Source: Candidatus Moraniibacteriota bacterium (GTDB taxonomy: Bacteria > Patescibacteriota > Minisyncoccia > JAHIHE01 > JAGLIN01). From it: DNA of 20,861 nt. Positions 7,203 to 14,529 of the stretch are shown piece by piece. Made by a program: the position numbers and the translations under genes. How positions within the stretch are numbered: position 1 is the stretch's first letter; every line of letters begins with the position of its first letter. The stretch covers positions 1 to 20,861 of the forward strand of contig DAOWHY010000007.1 in NCBI GenBank assembly GCA_030641185.1. The letters are read 5' to 3'. The notes below the pieces were generated by a model. The model was not told where the DNA came from and made no database searches. It was given only the letters and a program-made list of their open reading frames with translations.

Positions 7203-7211
7203 ACAATTTAT

Positions 7212-8480
7212 TCACTCATACCTCAACGCTTCAATCGGATTCAATTTTGCTGCTTTCTTCGCGGGATACCAGCCAAAAACAATCCCAAATCCCACAGCAA
7301 CGATAAATGAAATAATTACTGCCTCAAGAGAAATGACAAATGGCCAGTCAAAATTATATGCTCTTACAGCAAGAGTTACAACAAGAGAAATAAAAATTCC
7401 AAAAATAATTCCGACTAATCCGCCAAAAAAAGAAATCAGAACCGCTTCTGTGACGAATTGATTTAAAATATCTTTCTGCCTGGCGCCCAACGCTTTTCGC
7501 AAACCAATTTCTCGCGTCCGTTCCGCGACAATAACAAGCATAATATTCATAATACCCACCCCGCCGACCACTAAAGAAATAGCTGCCAATAATCCCAAGA
7601 GTAAAGAAATAACGCTAGTAACAGTATTAACGATCTCAACTATTTGGTCCATTGACATCACTTCAAAATCATCTTTGCTGGGATCGCTAATATTATGCCG
7701 TTCACGAAGTAATTGTGAAATCTCCGCTTTCGCTTGCGCAAAATGTTGATCGTCTTCCATCACCATCGCAAACTCAACCAAGTGATCTATCCCAGTGATT
7801 AATTTCTGCGAGGTCTTTAAAGGAAGATAAACCAAATTATCATAATCAAATGTCATTATCATTCCTCTGTCTGCTACGACACCAATTACTTTGAAATTAA
7901 TTTTTTTAATTTTTATCTGTTTGCCAATTGGATTTTCCTCGCCAAAAAATTTATCCGCAACCGCGCTGCCAATTACCGCGACTTTTGCCACTCCCCTTTC
8001 TTCTTCGTTTGTAAAATATCGTCCCTGCGCAACTTTTAATTGTCCGTCAACATTAGGATAATAGGCATCGCTGGCAATGAACATCACCTGTTTTTCCTTC
8101 TCCTGATAAGTAGCCCACTCCATCCCCGCCGCATAACCAGAAACTGCTTTAATATAAGGAAATCTTTTTTTATCCCGCACCGCTTCCACATCATCGTATT
8201 TAAGAGTGGTGATCACTGTTCCTTCCACCATTGACTGCAATGAAGCCCCATAATCGCTTCCCGGCACTTTAACGCTCACGCTCATCATATTCTCCCCAAA
8301 AACATTAATCTGATCAACGATTAGCACTCGTAGCCCCTGCCCCACCGAAACAATCACAATCACTGCCGCAACACCAATAACAATCCCCAGCATTGAAAGT
8401 GCCGTTCTGGTTTTGTTCGCTATGAGTCCAGTGATGGCGAGGGAGAGGGTTTTAGGAATTGTAATCTTGACAAATTTCAT
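7212..8480 (-). CDS. MacB-like ABC transporter permease (first of two)
   Basis: 422 residues with MacB/FtsX-type architecture: a first transmembrane helix (about residues 28-48, LGIVIGVAAVIVIVSVGQG), a large extracytoplasmic MacB_PCD-type domain (about 50-275), then three C-terminal helices containing VVGGVGIMNIMLVIVAERTREIGLRKALGAR, the family hallmark, and a terminal PAKKAAKLNPIEALRYE. It should work with the ATPase at 10849 and the adaptor at 12505, and is a paralogue of the permease at 9544 (same length class, same motifs). The two are separated by a plus-strand gene and a RAYT element. The cargo cannot be read from sequence. No Shine-Dalgarno. The divergent promoter at 8467-8494 overlaps its first codons. 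Confidence 0.92.
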   Translation of the reverse strand: MKFVKITIPKTLSLAITGLIANKTRTALSMLGIVIGVAAVIVIVSVGQGLRVLIVDQINVFGENMMSVSVKVPGSDYGASLQSMVEGTVITTLKYDDVEAVRDKKRFPYIKAVSGYAAGMEWATYQEKEKQVMFIASDAYYPNVDGQLKVAQGRYFTNEEERGVAKVAVIGSAVADKFFGEENPIGKQIKIKKINFKVIGVVADRGMIMTFDYDNLVYLPLKTSQKLITGIDHLVEFAMVMEDDQHFAQAKAEISQLLRERHNISDPSKDDFEVMSMDQIVEIVNTVTSVISLLLGLLAAISLVVGGVGIMNIMLVIVAERTREIGLRKALGARQKDILNQFVTEAVLISFFGGLVGIIFGIFISLVVTLAVRAYNFDWPFVISLEAVIISFIVAVGFGIVFGWYPAKKAAKLNPIEALRYE

Positions 8481-8494
8481 AGGTGTGGTATGAT
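8467..8494 (+). promoter_or_regulatory. Promoter of the 75-residue protein gene
   Basis: TTGACA (8467-8472), a 16-base spacer, TATGAT (8489-8494). The -35 box lies within the first codons of the divergent permease gene, whose ATG is the complement of 8478-8480. The expected leader is about 60 bases. Confidence 0.7.
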
Positions 8495-8562
8495 GGACCG
8501 TTATGATGGTTTAAGAAAGTTATAACTTATCTAAGTAAAATAGAAACATAGGAGGGAAAAGA

Positions 8563-8790
8563 ATGTCAGAACAATATTATTGTATCGCCTACATGTCGTC
8601 CGTCGTAGACGGAATAAAACAATTTGAAATTGAATCAGGGCAATCTGGAAATATTATTTTCAGAAATGAAACTTCAACCTTGGCTCAACTTCAGCAAAAA
8701 GTCGCAGAGGTAGGCAAAGAAAATATCAGACTGCTTCGTGTTGTTGATTTCAACTTTGAAGTAACTGATATCAACATAGAAAAAGAATAA
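8563..8790 (+). CDS. Small soluble protein, function unknown
   Basis: 75 residues, no signal peptide or membrane segment. The sequence alternates short hydrophobic strands and a helix (TLAQLQQKVAEVGKENIRLLRVVDF), suggesting a small alpha/beta fold. I do not recognise a family. The gene is well supported as an expression unit: promoter 8467-8494, AGGAGGG six bases before ATG, and a terminator at 8807-8841. It interrupts the minus-strand exporter operon between the two permease genes and does not resemble a transporter part. Confidence 0.8.
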   Translation: MSEQYYCIAYMSSVVDGIKQFEIESGQSGNIIFRNETSTLAQLQQKVAEVGKENIRLLRVVDFNFEVTDINIEKE

Positions 8791-8806
8791 GAACAAAAGT
8801 TTTTAG

Positions 8807-8841
8807 CAGTTTTCTTTTAAAAATAAAAACTGTCTTTTTTT
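8807..8841 (+). terminator. Intrinsic terminator of the 75-residue protein gene
   Basis: CAGTTTT (8807-8813) pairs with AAAACTG (8826-8832), with A/T-rich inner pairing, followed by TCTTTTTTT. It lies 16 bases beyond the stop codon. Confidence 0.75.
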
Positions 8842-8879
8842 ATTTCCCTCCATTTTCAAAAAGATACTTGATTCTCAGA

Positions 8880-8931
8880 CTGGAGTTCAGATTTTAATCT
8901 GTAAATTTACAGGTTGAAACCTGAACTCCAG
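8880..8931. repeat. REPIN-like palindrome next to the RAYT gene
   Basis: Perfect 11-base inverted ends CTGGAGTTCAG (8880-8890) and CTGAACTCCAG (8921-8931) enclose three small palindromes: AGATTTTAATCT (8889-8900), GTAAATTTAC (8901-8910) and AGGTTGAAACCT (8911-8922). Two REP units in inverted orientation is the REPIN layout expected near RAYT transposases. Confidence 0.8.
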
Positions 8932-8948
8932 AATTTAAAATCTGGAGT

Positions 8949-9491
8949 TCACTCTTTAGAGTGTAAAGCAGAATCGCCTATAGTAAAATCAATAATCGGA
9001 TATTTTTCAAAAACACTGCTCATCCATTCAACCCCCTTTTTCTCAAGCCAACAATTACAAGAAGAGAGGAGATAATCCTCCATTTTTTCAGCATAACAAT
9101 GCTTAATAGAATTATGGTGAATATAATTAAACCTCATCCAGAAATCTTTTTCACTGCGAATACAAGTGTCCCAATAATTAAACCAGATTTTTCGTTTTCT
9201 TGCTTTTTCTATCCCATTTAATAGAAAAGCGCTTTTACCATTTATTGTTTTAATAAAACCAGAAATAGATTCTCCTTTTAAAACATCAAGTAGAAGATGA
9301 TAATGATTATCAAGAATTGTCCAAGCATAAAAACCAATCTTAAATTTATTACCAGCTTCTATCAATATTTTTTTAAGAAGATTTTTCTTTTCTCTGGCAT
9401 TGAAAAATCTATTTTTATCTACCGTCCTGGCAGTAATAAAATAAACTTTGTTATCAAAATAATGATGAGGCGGATAATGAGGTTTAAACAT
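8949..9491 (-). CDS. REP-associated tyrosine transposase (RAYT, Y1_Tnp family)
   Basis: 180 residues. WTILDNHYHLLLDV carries the HUH metal-binding motif (H63, H65), and FNYIHHNSIKH (candidate nucleophile Y123) matches the YIHxNPxK region of RAYTs, followed by the usual YLLSS...W segment. RAYTs are single-copy HUH nucleases related to IS200/IS605 transposases that are thought to move REP/REPIN palindromes. The stop codon (plus 8949-8951) lies inside the left terminal repeat, so the last residues (ALHSKE) are repeat-derived. The reading frame and motifs look intact, so it may be active. No Shine-Dalgarno. Confidence 0.9.
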   Translation of the reverse strand: MFKPHYPPHHYFDNKVYFITARTVDKNRFFNAREKKNLLKKILIEAGNKFKIGFYAWTILDNHYHLLLDVLKGESISGFIKTINGKSAFLLNGIEKARKRKIWFNYWDTCIRSEKDFWMRFNYIHHNSIKHCYAEKMEDYLLSSCNCWLEKKGVEWMSSVFEKYPIIDFTIGDSALHSKE

Positions 9492-9543
9492 ATTTCAAGC
9501 TTACGAAATAAACTTACAGACTAAAGTCTGAACTCCAGAATAA

Positions 9544-10776
9544 TCATTCATGCCTCAACGCCTCTATCGCATTCAACTTCGCCGCTTTGTTCGCGGGATA
9601 AATTCCAAAAATAATACCAATTAGAACAGCGATAATGAAAGAAAGAATTACCGAAAAAGGCGTGATTACCAAGTCCCAATCATATCCCAAATATTGCGCC
9701 ACTCCAGAAATTATTGCGGCAAAAATTGATCCGCCGATAATTCCGATCAAACCGCCGATAAAAGTTATTATTATTGACTCTGTTAAAAATTGCGTCAAGA
9801 TATTTCCTTTATTAGCGCCCAGCGCTTTTCGCAAACCAATTTCCCTTGTCCTTTCTGTTACAGAAACAAGCATAATATTCATAATTCCAATTCCACCGAC
9901 GATTAGAGATATTGCCGCAATCGCGCCAAGAAATAAATTTAAAGCATCTGTCACTGTGCCAATCATATCCAGCGCTTGATCCATACTGCGAACCGTAAAA
10001 TCAATTTTTTTTGAATCTTTTATATTATGCCTCTGTTGTAAAAGCTTCCTGATTTCACTATTTACAAGAGACATATTTTTCTCATCGTCAACTTTGGCCC
10101 TGATTAGTCCAACATGATCAACTCCCAGCATTACCTTTTGCGCCGTTTTAACGGGAATAAAAACTTCTTTATCACGACTTGCTACTAATGACGCGCCTTT
10201 CTTTTGCATTACCCCTACGACAAGAAAACTTGTTTTATCTATTTTTATTCTTTTATTTAAAGGATTGTCTTCGCCAAATAAATCATCTTTGACTTCTGAG
10301 CCAAGCACAACTATTCTTGCAGTGCTTTCATCTTCCTCTGGAGAAATAAATCTACCGAGACTCACTTTATTATCTTCCACATCTACATATTGAGAAGTAA
10401 CGCCAATAAAATTTATATTTTTAATTTTATCGCCAAAAGAAATATTCGCGTTGCCATTGGAATAAGGTGTTACGGCCTCAATGTGCGGAATTTCACCAAT
10501 CGCTTTTGCGTCATCATAAGTTAGCGTTGTAATCACCGCTCCCATCATTGATGCCGGTGGCGCATCTTCCTCGCTCCCGCCCGGCATAACGCCAATTAAA
10601 TTGGTTCCAAAAGAAGATATCTCATTAAAAATCAAACTCTGAGCCCCCGCGCCCACGGACATAATGGCAATTACCGATCCCACGCCAATGATCATTCCCA
10701 ACATCGTCAAAAAAGACCGTACTTTGTTAGCGGCCAGGTTAGTAAGAGAGGATTTTATGGTTTGGAATATGTTCAT
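9544..10776 (-). CDS. MacB-like ABC transporter permease (second)
   Basis: 410 residues with the same plan as the permease at 7212: a first helix LGMIIGVGSVIAIMSVGAG (about residues 27-46), an extracytoplasmic MacB_PCD-type domain (about 50-270) and three C-terminal helices with VGGIGIMNIMLVSVTERTREIGLRKALGAN, ending ANKAAKLNAIEALRHE. It follows the ATPase gene by 72 bases, occupied by a long palindrome, so it is probably cotranscribed with it. With two different permeases and one ATPase, the transporter may be a heterodimer of permeases, as against the homodimer of classical MacB, or two alternative permeases may share one ATPase. No Shine-Dalgarno. Confidence 0.92.
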   Translation of the reverse strand: MNIFQTIKSSLTNLAANKVRSFLTMLGMIIGVGSVIAIMSVGAGAQSLIFNEISSFGTNLIGVMPGGSEEDAPPASMMGAVITTLTYDDAKAIGEIPHIEAVTPYSNGNANISFGDKIKNINFIGVTSQYVDVEDNKVSLGRFISPEEDESTARIVVLGSEVKDDLFGEDNPLNKRIKIDKTSFLVVGVMQKKGASLVASRDKEVFIPVKTAQKVMLGVDHVGLIRAKVDDEKNMSLVNSEIRKLLQQRHNIKDSKKIDFTVRSMDQALDMIGTVTDALNLFLGAIAAISLIVGGIGIMNIMLVSVTERTREIGLRKALGANKGNILTQFLTESIIITFIGGLIGIIGGSIFAAIISGVAQYLGYDWDLVITPFSVILSFIIAVLIGIIFGIYPANKAAKLNAIEALRHE

Positions 10777-10781
10777 AAAAT

Positions 10782-10853
10782 AGTAGCGAGTATTAAGTAG
10801 CGAGTATTAAGCACGACGTCGTGCTTAATACTCGCTACTTAATACTTTCTACT
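10782..10853. repeat. 72-base near-perfect palindrome between ATPase and permease genes
   Basis: Arms of 36 bases meet at 10817/10818 (GCACGAC|GTCGTGC) with no loop. The inner 29 bp pair perfectly and only two mismatches occur further out. Each arm contains the 14-base unit GTAGCGAGTATTAA; it is repeated in tandem in the left arm. The ATPase stop codon (TAG) lies within the right margin. The transcript could form a very stable hairpin inside the operon. Confidence 0.9.
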
Positions 10854-11574
10854 TTTTAAACTCTCCATCTCTCGCCATTCTCTGCTTTTCAACAATCCTG
10901 TCTTCTGTTACCATTCCATCCTTAATATGAATTATTCTCTTCGCGCACTCGGCGGTGTATTCCTCATGAGTGACCATAATAATCGTCCGCCCCTCTTTGT
11001 TTAAACTCTGCAAAATTTCCATAATTTCCTCGCCGGAATGGCTGTCTAAATTTCCTGTCGGTTCATCAGCTAAAACTAATCTAGGATTATTGACAAGAGC
11101 GCGCACAATCGCCACTCTCTGCTGTTCGCCTCCAGAAAGCTGGTTAGGACGATGATTTAAACGATGCCCCAGCCCGACTCTTTTTAATAATTTCACGGCA
11201 TTATCTTCCGCTTCTTTCAAATTGCAATTACGCAAATAAGTCGTCGGCAACATAACATTATCTAAAACAGATGTTCGTTGACGCAAATTATACGACTGGA
11301 AAATAAAACCGACTTTCTCGCTCCGAAATTCCGCCAGCTTATCATCGTCTAATTTGAGAGTGTCCTGCCCTTCAAAATAATATTCCCCGCTTGTCGGTGC
11401 GTCCAAAAATCCCAGAATATACATCAGCGTTGATTTCCCCGATCCCGAAGATCCCATAATCGCCACGAACTCGCCATTATTTATTTCAAAAGAAACCCCT
11501 TTCAAAACGCTGGTTACCACTTCGCCAGTCTGATAGTCTTTTTTTATATTTTTTAGGTTGATGAGAGTTGACAT
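10849..11574 (-). CDS. MacB/LolD-like ABC transporter ATPase
   Basis: 241 residues, a single ABC domain. Walker A GSSGSGKST (residues 41-49), Q-loop FIFQSYNL, signature LSGGEQQR, Walker B RLVLADEPTG followed by the D-loop NLDS, and the switch histidine in IIMVTHE are all intact. Closest to the MacB/LolD/YknY class that drives FtsX-fold permeases from the cytoplasmic side. Its partners are the two permeases downstream and the adaptor upstream, all on the minus strand. Separated from the adaptor gene by a plus-strand gene (11742). The stop codon lies within the margin of a palindrome. No Shine-Dalgarno before ATG 11574. Confidence 0.95.
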   Translation of the reverse strand: MSTLINLKNIKKDYQTGEVVTSVLKGVSFEINNGEFVAIMGSSGSGKSTLMYILGFLDAPTSGEYYFEGQDTLKLDDDKLAEFRSEKVGFIFQSYNLRQRTSVLDNVMLPTTYLRNCNLKEAEDNAVKLLKRVGLGHRLNHRPNQLSGGEQQRVAIVRALVNNPRLVLADEPTGNLDSHSGEEIMEILQSLNKEGRTIIMVTHEEYTAECAKRIIHIKDGMVTEDRIVEKQRMARDGEFKK

Positions 11575-11578
11575 TTTA

Positions 11579-11618
11579 TTATATTGCTACATTGTTAAAT
11601 TGTTGTATTGTTGATTTG
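11579..11618. repeat. Half copy of the TTGTYAWA repeat (family B, copy 3)
   Basis: Tandem units such as TTGCTACA, TTGTTAAA and TTGTTGTA directly upstream of the ATPase start. Only one arm of the inverted repeat is present. Confidence 0.5.
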
Positions 11619-11620
11619 TT

Positions 11621-11648
11621 GGCTCCATACTCCTGTGTGGAGCCTTTT
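11621..11648. repeat. Hairpin GGCTCCATAC/GTGTGGAGCC (family C)
   Basis: A 10-bp stem (one G-T pair) with loop TCCT, followed by TTTT on the plus strand. No plus-strand gene ends before it, so a terminator for an upstream gene is unlikely. The word pattern (TCCATA...TGTGGA) resembles the hairpins at 19635-19664 and 19723-19755, so I class it as a short repeat. Confidence 0.55.
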
Positions 11649-11679
11649 GTGATTTCAGGAAAAATTATACTAAGCAAGG

Positions 11680-11708
11680 TTGACATTTTTAATTTTTTGG
11701 ATTAAAAT
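11680..11708 (+). promoter_or_regulatory. Promoter of the Cys-rich protein gene
   Basis: TTGACA (11680-11685), a 17-base spacer, TAAAAT (11703-11708). It lies 34 bases before the ATG at 11742, so the leader is short. Confidence 0.7.
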
Positions 11709-11741
11709 TTTGATAGAAGTTATTTTAAAGGAGGACAAGCT

Positions 11742-12221
11742 ATGCCAGATTGTAATTGCGATGGTAATTGTGGCGATGATTGTAATTGTCAAAACGAAGA
11801 AAAATCCTGCAAAACATGCGGAGGGACAGGACAAATTCCCAAAAAACAGGTCTACCTAAAATTAGGCAACAGACCGAAAGAAACAGAGAAATGTCCTGAT
11901 TGCAAGGGCATAGGCAAAGCTTTATTTAAAAGTATTTGCCCTGGATATTTAGAAGAAGAGGAATGCGAAGATTGTAAGCACAGAACAGAACCAGTAGCGC
12001 TTCAGCTTAGATTTAAATCCGACGATCAAACATTTGGATATCTAACAGAAGCGTCTCTGAAAAATCTAATTCCCGAAAATGGCGAAACTATTGTTGGAAC
12101 TTTTATTCCAAATTGTAAGTTCCGACAAATGATCGTTCGCAAAAACGAAGAAGATGTCGTAAAATTTCATCTTGTTCGTTACAGGGGACACACAATATTA
12201 AAATATTCGCAAGTGTTTTAA
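11742..12221 (+). CDS. Cys-rich protein with DnaJ-type zinc-finger motifs, function unknown
   Basis: 159 residues. The N-terminus has alternating cysteines (C4, C6, C10, C14, C16), followed by two CxxCxGxG motifs (C23/C26 and C51/C54) as in the DnaJ zinc-finger domain, then C66 and a C75/C78 pair. The C-terminal half (about 85-159) is Cys-poor, apart from one Cys in FIPNCKF, and probably a separate small beta-rich domain. It lacks the J domain and peptide-binding domains of DnaJ, so it is not DnaJ. AAAGGAGG precedes the ATG. Promoter at 11680-11708 and terminator at 12240-12278 make it a single-gene unit inside the minus-strand exporter operon. A metal-binding or redox role is inference. Confidence 0.82.
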   Translation: MPDCNCDGNCGDDCNCQNEEKSCKTCGGTGQIPKKQVYLKLGNRPKETEKCPDCKGIGKALFKSICPGYLEEEECEDCKHRTEPVALQLRFKSDDQTFGYLTEASLKNLIPENGETIVGTFIPNCKFRQMIVRKNEEDVVKFHLVRYRGHTILKYSQVF

Positions 12222-12239
12222 TAACACAAAACAAATTGA

Positions 12240-12278
12240 GTAACTCACAAACATAAAACGAGTTGCCTGTTTTTTTTG
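12240..12278 (+). terminator. Intrinsic terminator of the Cys-rich protein gene
   Basis: GTAACTC (12240-12246) pairs with GAGTTGC (12260-12266, one G-T pair), followed by CTG and nine T residues (12270-12278). Confidence 0.75.
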
Positions 12279-12294
12279 GTTTTGAAGTTTGAAC

Positions 12295-12322
12295 TTGGCA
12301 GATTTTTTAAATATGCTATGAT
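12295..12322 (+). promoter_or_regulatory. Orphan plus-strand promoter
   Basis: TTGGCA (12295-12300), a 16-base spacer, TATGAT (12317-12322). The downstream stretch to 12504 has no clear gene. It contains a hairpin GAAGT...ACTTC at about 12345-12360, GGCGGAGG followed by a T-rich run near 12368-12384, the short palindrome GGGCTGAAGCCC (12459-12470) and family D repeats. A TTG-initiated frame of 44 codons follows GGCGGAGG but is weak. Could express a small RNA. Confidence 0.4.
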
Positions 12323-12504
12323 TATACCATAAGAATCTCGGCTAGAAGTTTATACACTTCACATCGTGGCGGAGGTTTTTATTTTGCGTGTTTGTGTTTT
12401 ATTACCTTGTGTTTTGTTTGGCTTTTGTGTTTTGAAATTTGTGCTTTTCAAACTTATCGGGCTGAAGCCCTCACTCCAATATTTTAATATCCAATATCCA
12501 ATAT

Positions 12505-14337
12505 TTATTCTTCAATAAAAGTAACCACATCCTCCCCACCAACCAATCCATTCAAAACTTCAATATTAATATCCCCCCTCAACCCCACTTCCACAAATAC
12601 ATCTCTCAAAACTTTATTTTCCAAAACCTGCACATATTTTTGTTCATTTTTTTCTTTCAGCGCTTGAAAAGGAATTATTATAGCATTATCTTTTTGCGCG
12701 GTGATAATATCAAGATTCGCGGTCATTCCCGGTTTAATTATGACCGAGTTGCCTGTAAAAATTGTAGTCGTCTTATAATAAATCACCCCGGAGATTTCTG
12801 TTTGGGCGGGATCTATTTCAATAATTGATCCCGTAAATTTTTTATCCGGACCCAAAGCGTCAAAAGTAATTTCCACTTCGTCGTCAATCTTAACTTTCGC
12901 GATATCAACTTCAGAAATATTAGCTTTAATTTCAAAATTCTCCGAAGCGATTATGGAAATGAAATTAACCGCTGAAGTTATTGTCTCTCCGACCTCGCCA
13001 TTGATTTCCGTTATTATTCCGCTTTGCGGAGCGGTCAAAATTGAATCGCTAATTTGGCTTTCTATTAAGCTAACACTCGCCCGCGCTTCTTGAACCTGCG
13101 CCGTGTATAATGAAATTTCAGAATAACTTGGTTTTGCCGTTTTCAACGCCAATTGATCTTGCGCTTGTTTTAACGCTCCCTCGGCAGATTTAACGGAATT
13201 TTCTGCCGTATTTATTTTACTGTTTATTAAAGCCTGCGTTGCGGCTAATGATTCTTGAGATAAATTCAAAGCGCTCTCCGCGGAATTTACCGTTGCCTGC
13301 GCGCTATCTAAACTTGTCCGATTCGTAACTTTTTGAGTTGAGATATTTTGCTCGGCAGCAGTTAAGTTTGAAATCGCCGTATTCGTATTTGCCCTAGCGG
13401 TGGAAATGCTTAGTTTCAAGGCATCCAATTCCGTTTGAGAAAGATTGGAAGAAGTAATTGTCGCTCCAAGAACATCACTTGTATCGCTAAGAGTTGTCCG
13501 AACATCTTCTAACACTAATTTTAATTGCGTGAGAGCATCGTCAATATTATCGTCAGACGGACTTGGCTTGATACTATTCATATAATCTTTAGCGCTACTA
13601 TAAGAATTACCGGCAATTATTTTGCTTTGAGATGAATTATTTAAATATTGAATATTCAAAACGCTTAGCGTATCTTGCGCATCTTCGTTATCTAAAACAG
13701 TACCGTTAGTATCTAATGAATTTGAAGCGGTCAATAAAGAAGAATTTATTGTATTCCACGCGTCATCGTAATCCTGATTTAAATTATTTTCGTTTGAAAT
13801 TTGCGTATTCGCTAAACTTTGATTGGCGCTGTCAAGAGAAGTTTGCGCGCTATTCACGGATGCCTCCGCATTGGCAACATCTTTTACAGCGCTTGCTCGC
13901 GTGTCCGCTAAACTTTGCTCGGCATTACTTAAAGCAATCTGCGCATTGATAACTGCGGTTTCCGACACCCTGATATCTTCAATCGTCGCGCCTTCTAATA
14001 ATTTATTAAGGTTCGCTTGAGCCGCGCTTAACCCAGCCTTAGATCTATTAAGTTGAGATTCTAACTGGACTGTGTCTAATTTGGCTAAAACTTCATCTTC
14101 CTGAACACTATCTCCGACTTTTACATTTATCTCTTTTATTCTTCCCGAATTTATAAAGCGCAAATCTAATTTCGTCTCCGCCTCAACAGCTCCTGTCGCG
14201 GAAACAGTTTGTAATATTTCTCCTCTCACAACTTCCGCTGTCGTATATTTTACATCTGGTTTTTTTGTAAAACTAAGAATCGCATAAACCGCAACTGCTA
14301 ATATTAATGCTATAATTATAACTGTTCTTTTTCTCAT
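12505..14337 (-). CDS. HlyD/MacA-type periplasmic adaptor of an ABC exporter
   Basis: 610 residues. An N-terminal signal anchor (about residues 4-22) is followed by a split biotinyl-lipoyl domain (GRIKEINVKVGDSVQEDEVLAKLD near 65-90 and a return strand TAPQSGIITEINGEVGE near 435-450). Between them runs a very long coiled coil of Ala/Ser/Asn-rich heptads with an acidic insert (about 190-300). A beta-barrel and membrane-proximal domain follow (FEIKANISEVDIAKVKIDDEVEITFDAL to the end). MacA proteins are about 370 residues, so the hairpin region is enlarged. First gene of the exporter set on this strand. In a cell without an outer membrane it would act like Bacillus YknX. The stop codon runs straight into family D repeats. 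No Shine-Dalgarno. Confidence 0.9.
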   Translation of the reverse strand: MRKRTVIIIALILAVAVYAILSFTKKPDVKYTTAEVVRGEILQTVSATGAVEAETKLDLRFINSGRIKEINVKVGDSVQEDEVLAKLDTVQLESQLNRSKAGLSAAQANLNKLLEGATIEDIRVSETAVINAQIALSNAEQSLADTRASAVKDVANAEASVNSAQTSLDSANQSLANTQISNENNLNQDYDDAWNTINSSLLTASNSLDTNGTVLDNEDAQDTLSVLNIQYLNNSSQSKIIAGNSYSSAKDYMNSIKPSPSDDNIDDALTQLKLVLEDVRTTLSDTSDVLGATITSSNLSQTELDALKLSISTARANTNTAISNLTAAEQNISTQKVTNRTSLDSAQATVNSAESALNLSQESLAATQALINSKINTAENSVKSAEGALKQAQDQLALKTAKPSYSEISLYTAQVQEARASVSLIESQISDSILTAPQSGIITEINGEVGETITSAVNFISIIASENFEIKANISEVDIAKVKIDDEVEITFDALGPDKKFTGSIIEIDPAQTEISGVIYYKTTTIFTGNSVIIKPGMTANLDIITAQKDNAIIIPFQALKEKNEQKYVQVLENKVLRDVFVEVGLRGDINIEVLNGLVGGEDVVTFIEE

Positions 14338-14367
14338 AAGAATATTTATTTAATTTAAATTCAGAAA

Positions 14368-14507
14368 TGTCATTGCGAGAAGCCTGAATGAGCGTAGCGA
14401 ATGAAAAGGCGACGAAGCAATCCCATAACTATGCACAAAGAATTTAATCACGGGATTGCTTCATCATTCCGTTTCGCTATCGCTCAACTTCATTCCTCGC
14501 AATGACA
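14368..14507. repeat. Family A palindromic repeat, full copy (A3)
   Basis: 140 bases from TGTCATTGCGAGAAGCC to the inverse end CCTCGCAATGACA. The core arms GAAGCAATCCC and GGGATTGCTTC pair as in 5045-5186. Orientation is opposite to that copy. It lies between the superoxide reductase gene and the start of the exporter adaptor gene. Confidence 0.88.
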
Positions 14508-14529
14508 GTATTATTCACAATTCTATTAT

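Larger units (their letters stand above)
8880..9538. mobile_element. RAYT transposase unit with REP-type ends
   Basis: The transposase gene at 8949-9491 is bracketed by CTGGAGTTCA (8942-8951) with the hairpin ACTCTTTAGAGT (8951-8962) on the left, and by the hairpin CAGACTAAAGTCTG (9517-9530) running into CTGAACTCCAG (9528-9538) on the right. The right end matches the REPIN end at 8921-8931 exactly. The unit sits in the 1.06-kb gap between the two permease genes, ending five bases from the stop codon of the second. Whether the boundary is 8880 or 8942 cannot be decided here. Confidence 0.7.

Noticed and set aside
11621..11648. Terminator for a plus-strand gene
   Set aside because: There is no plus-strand gene upstream to terminate and the T-run is only four bases; it matches the family C repeats.
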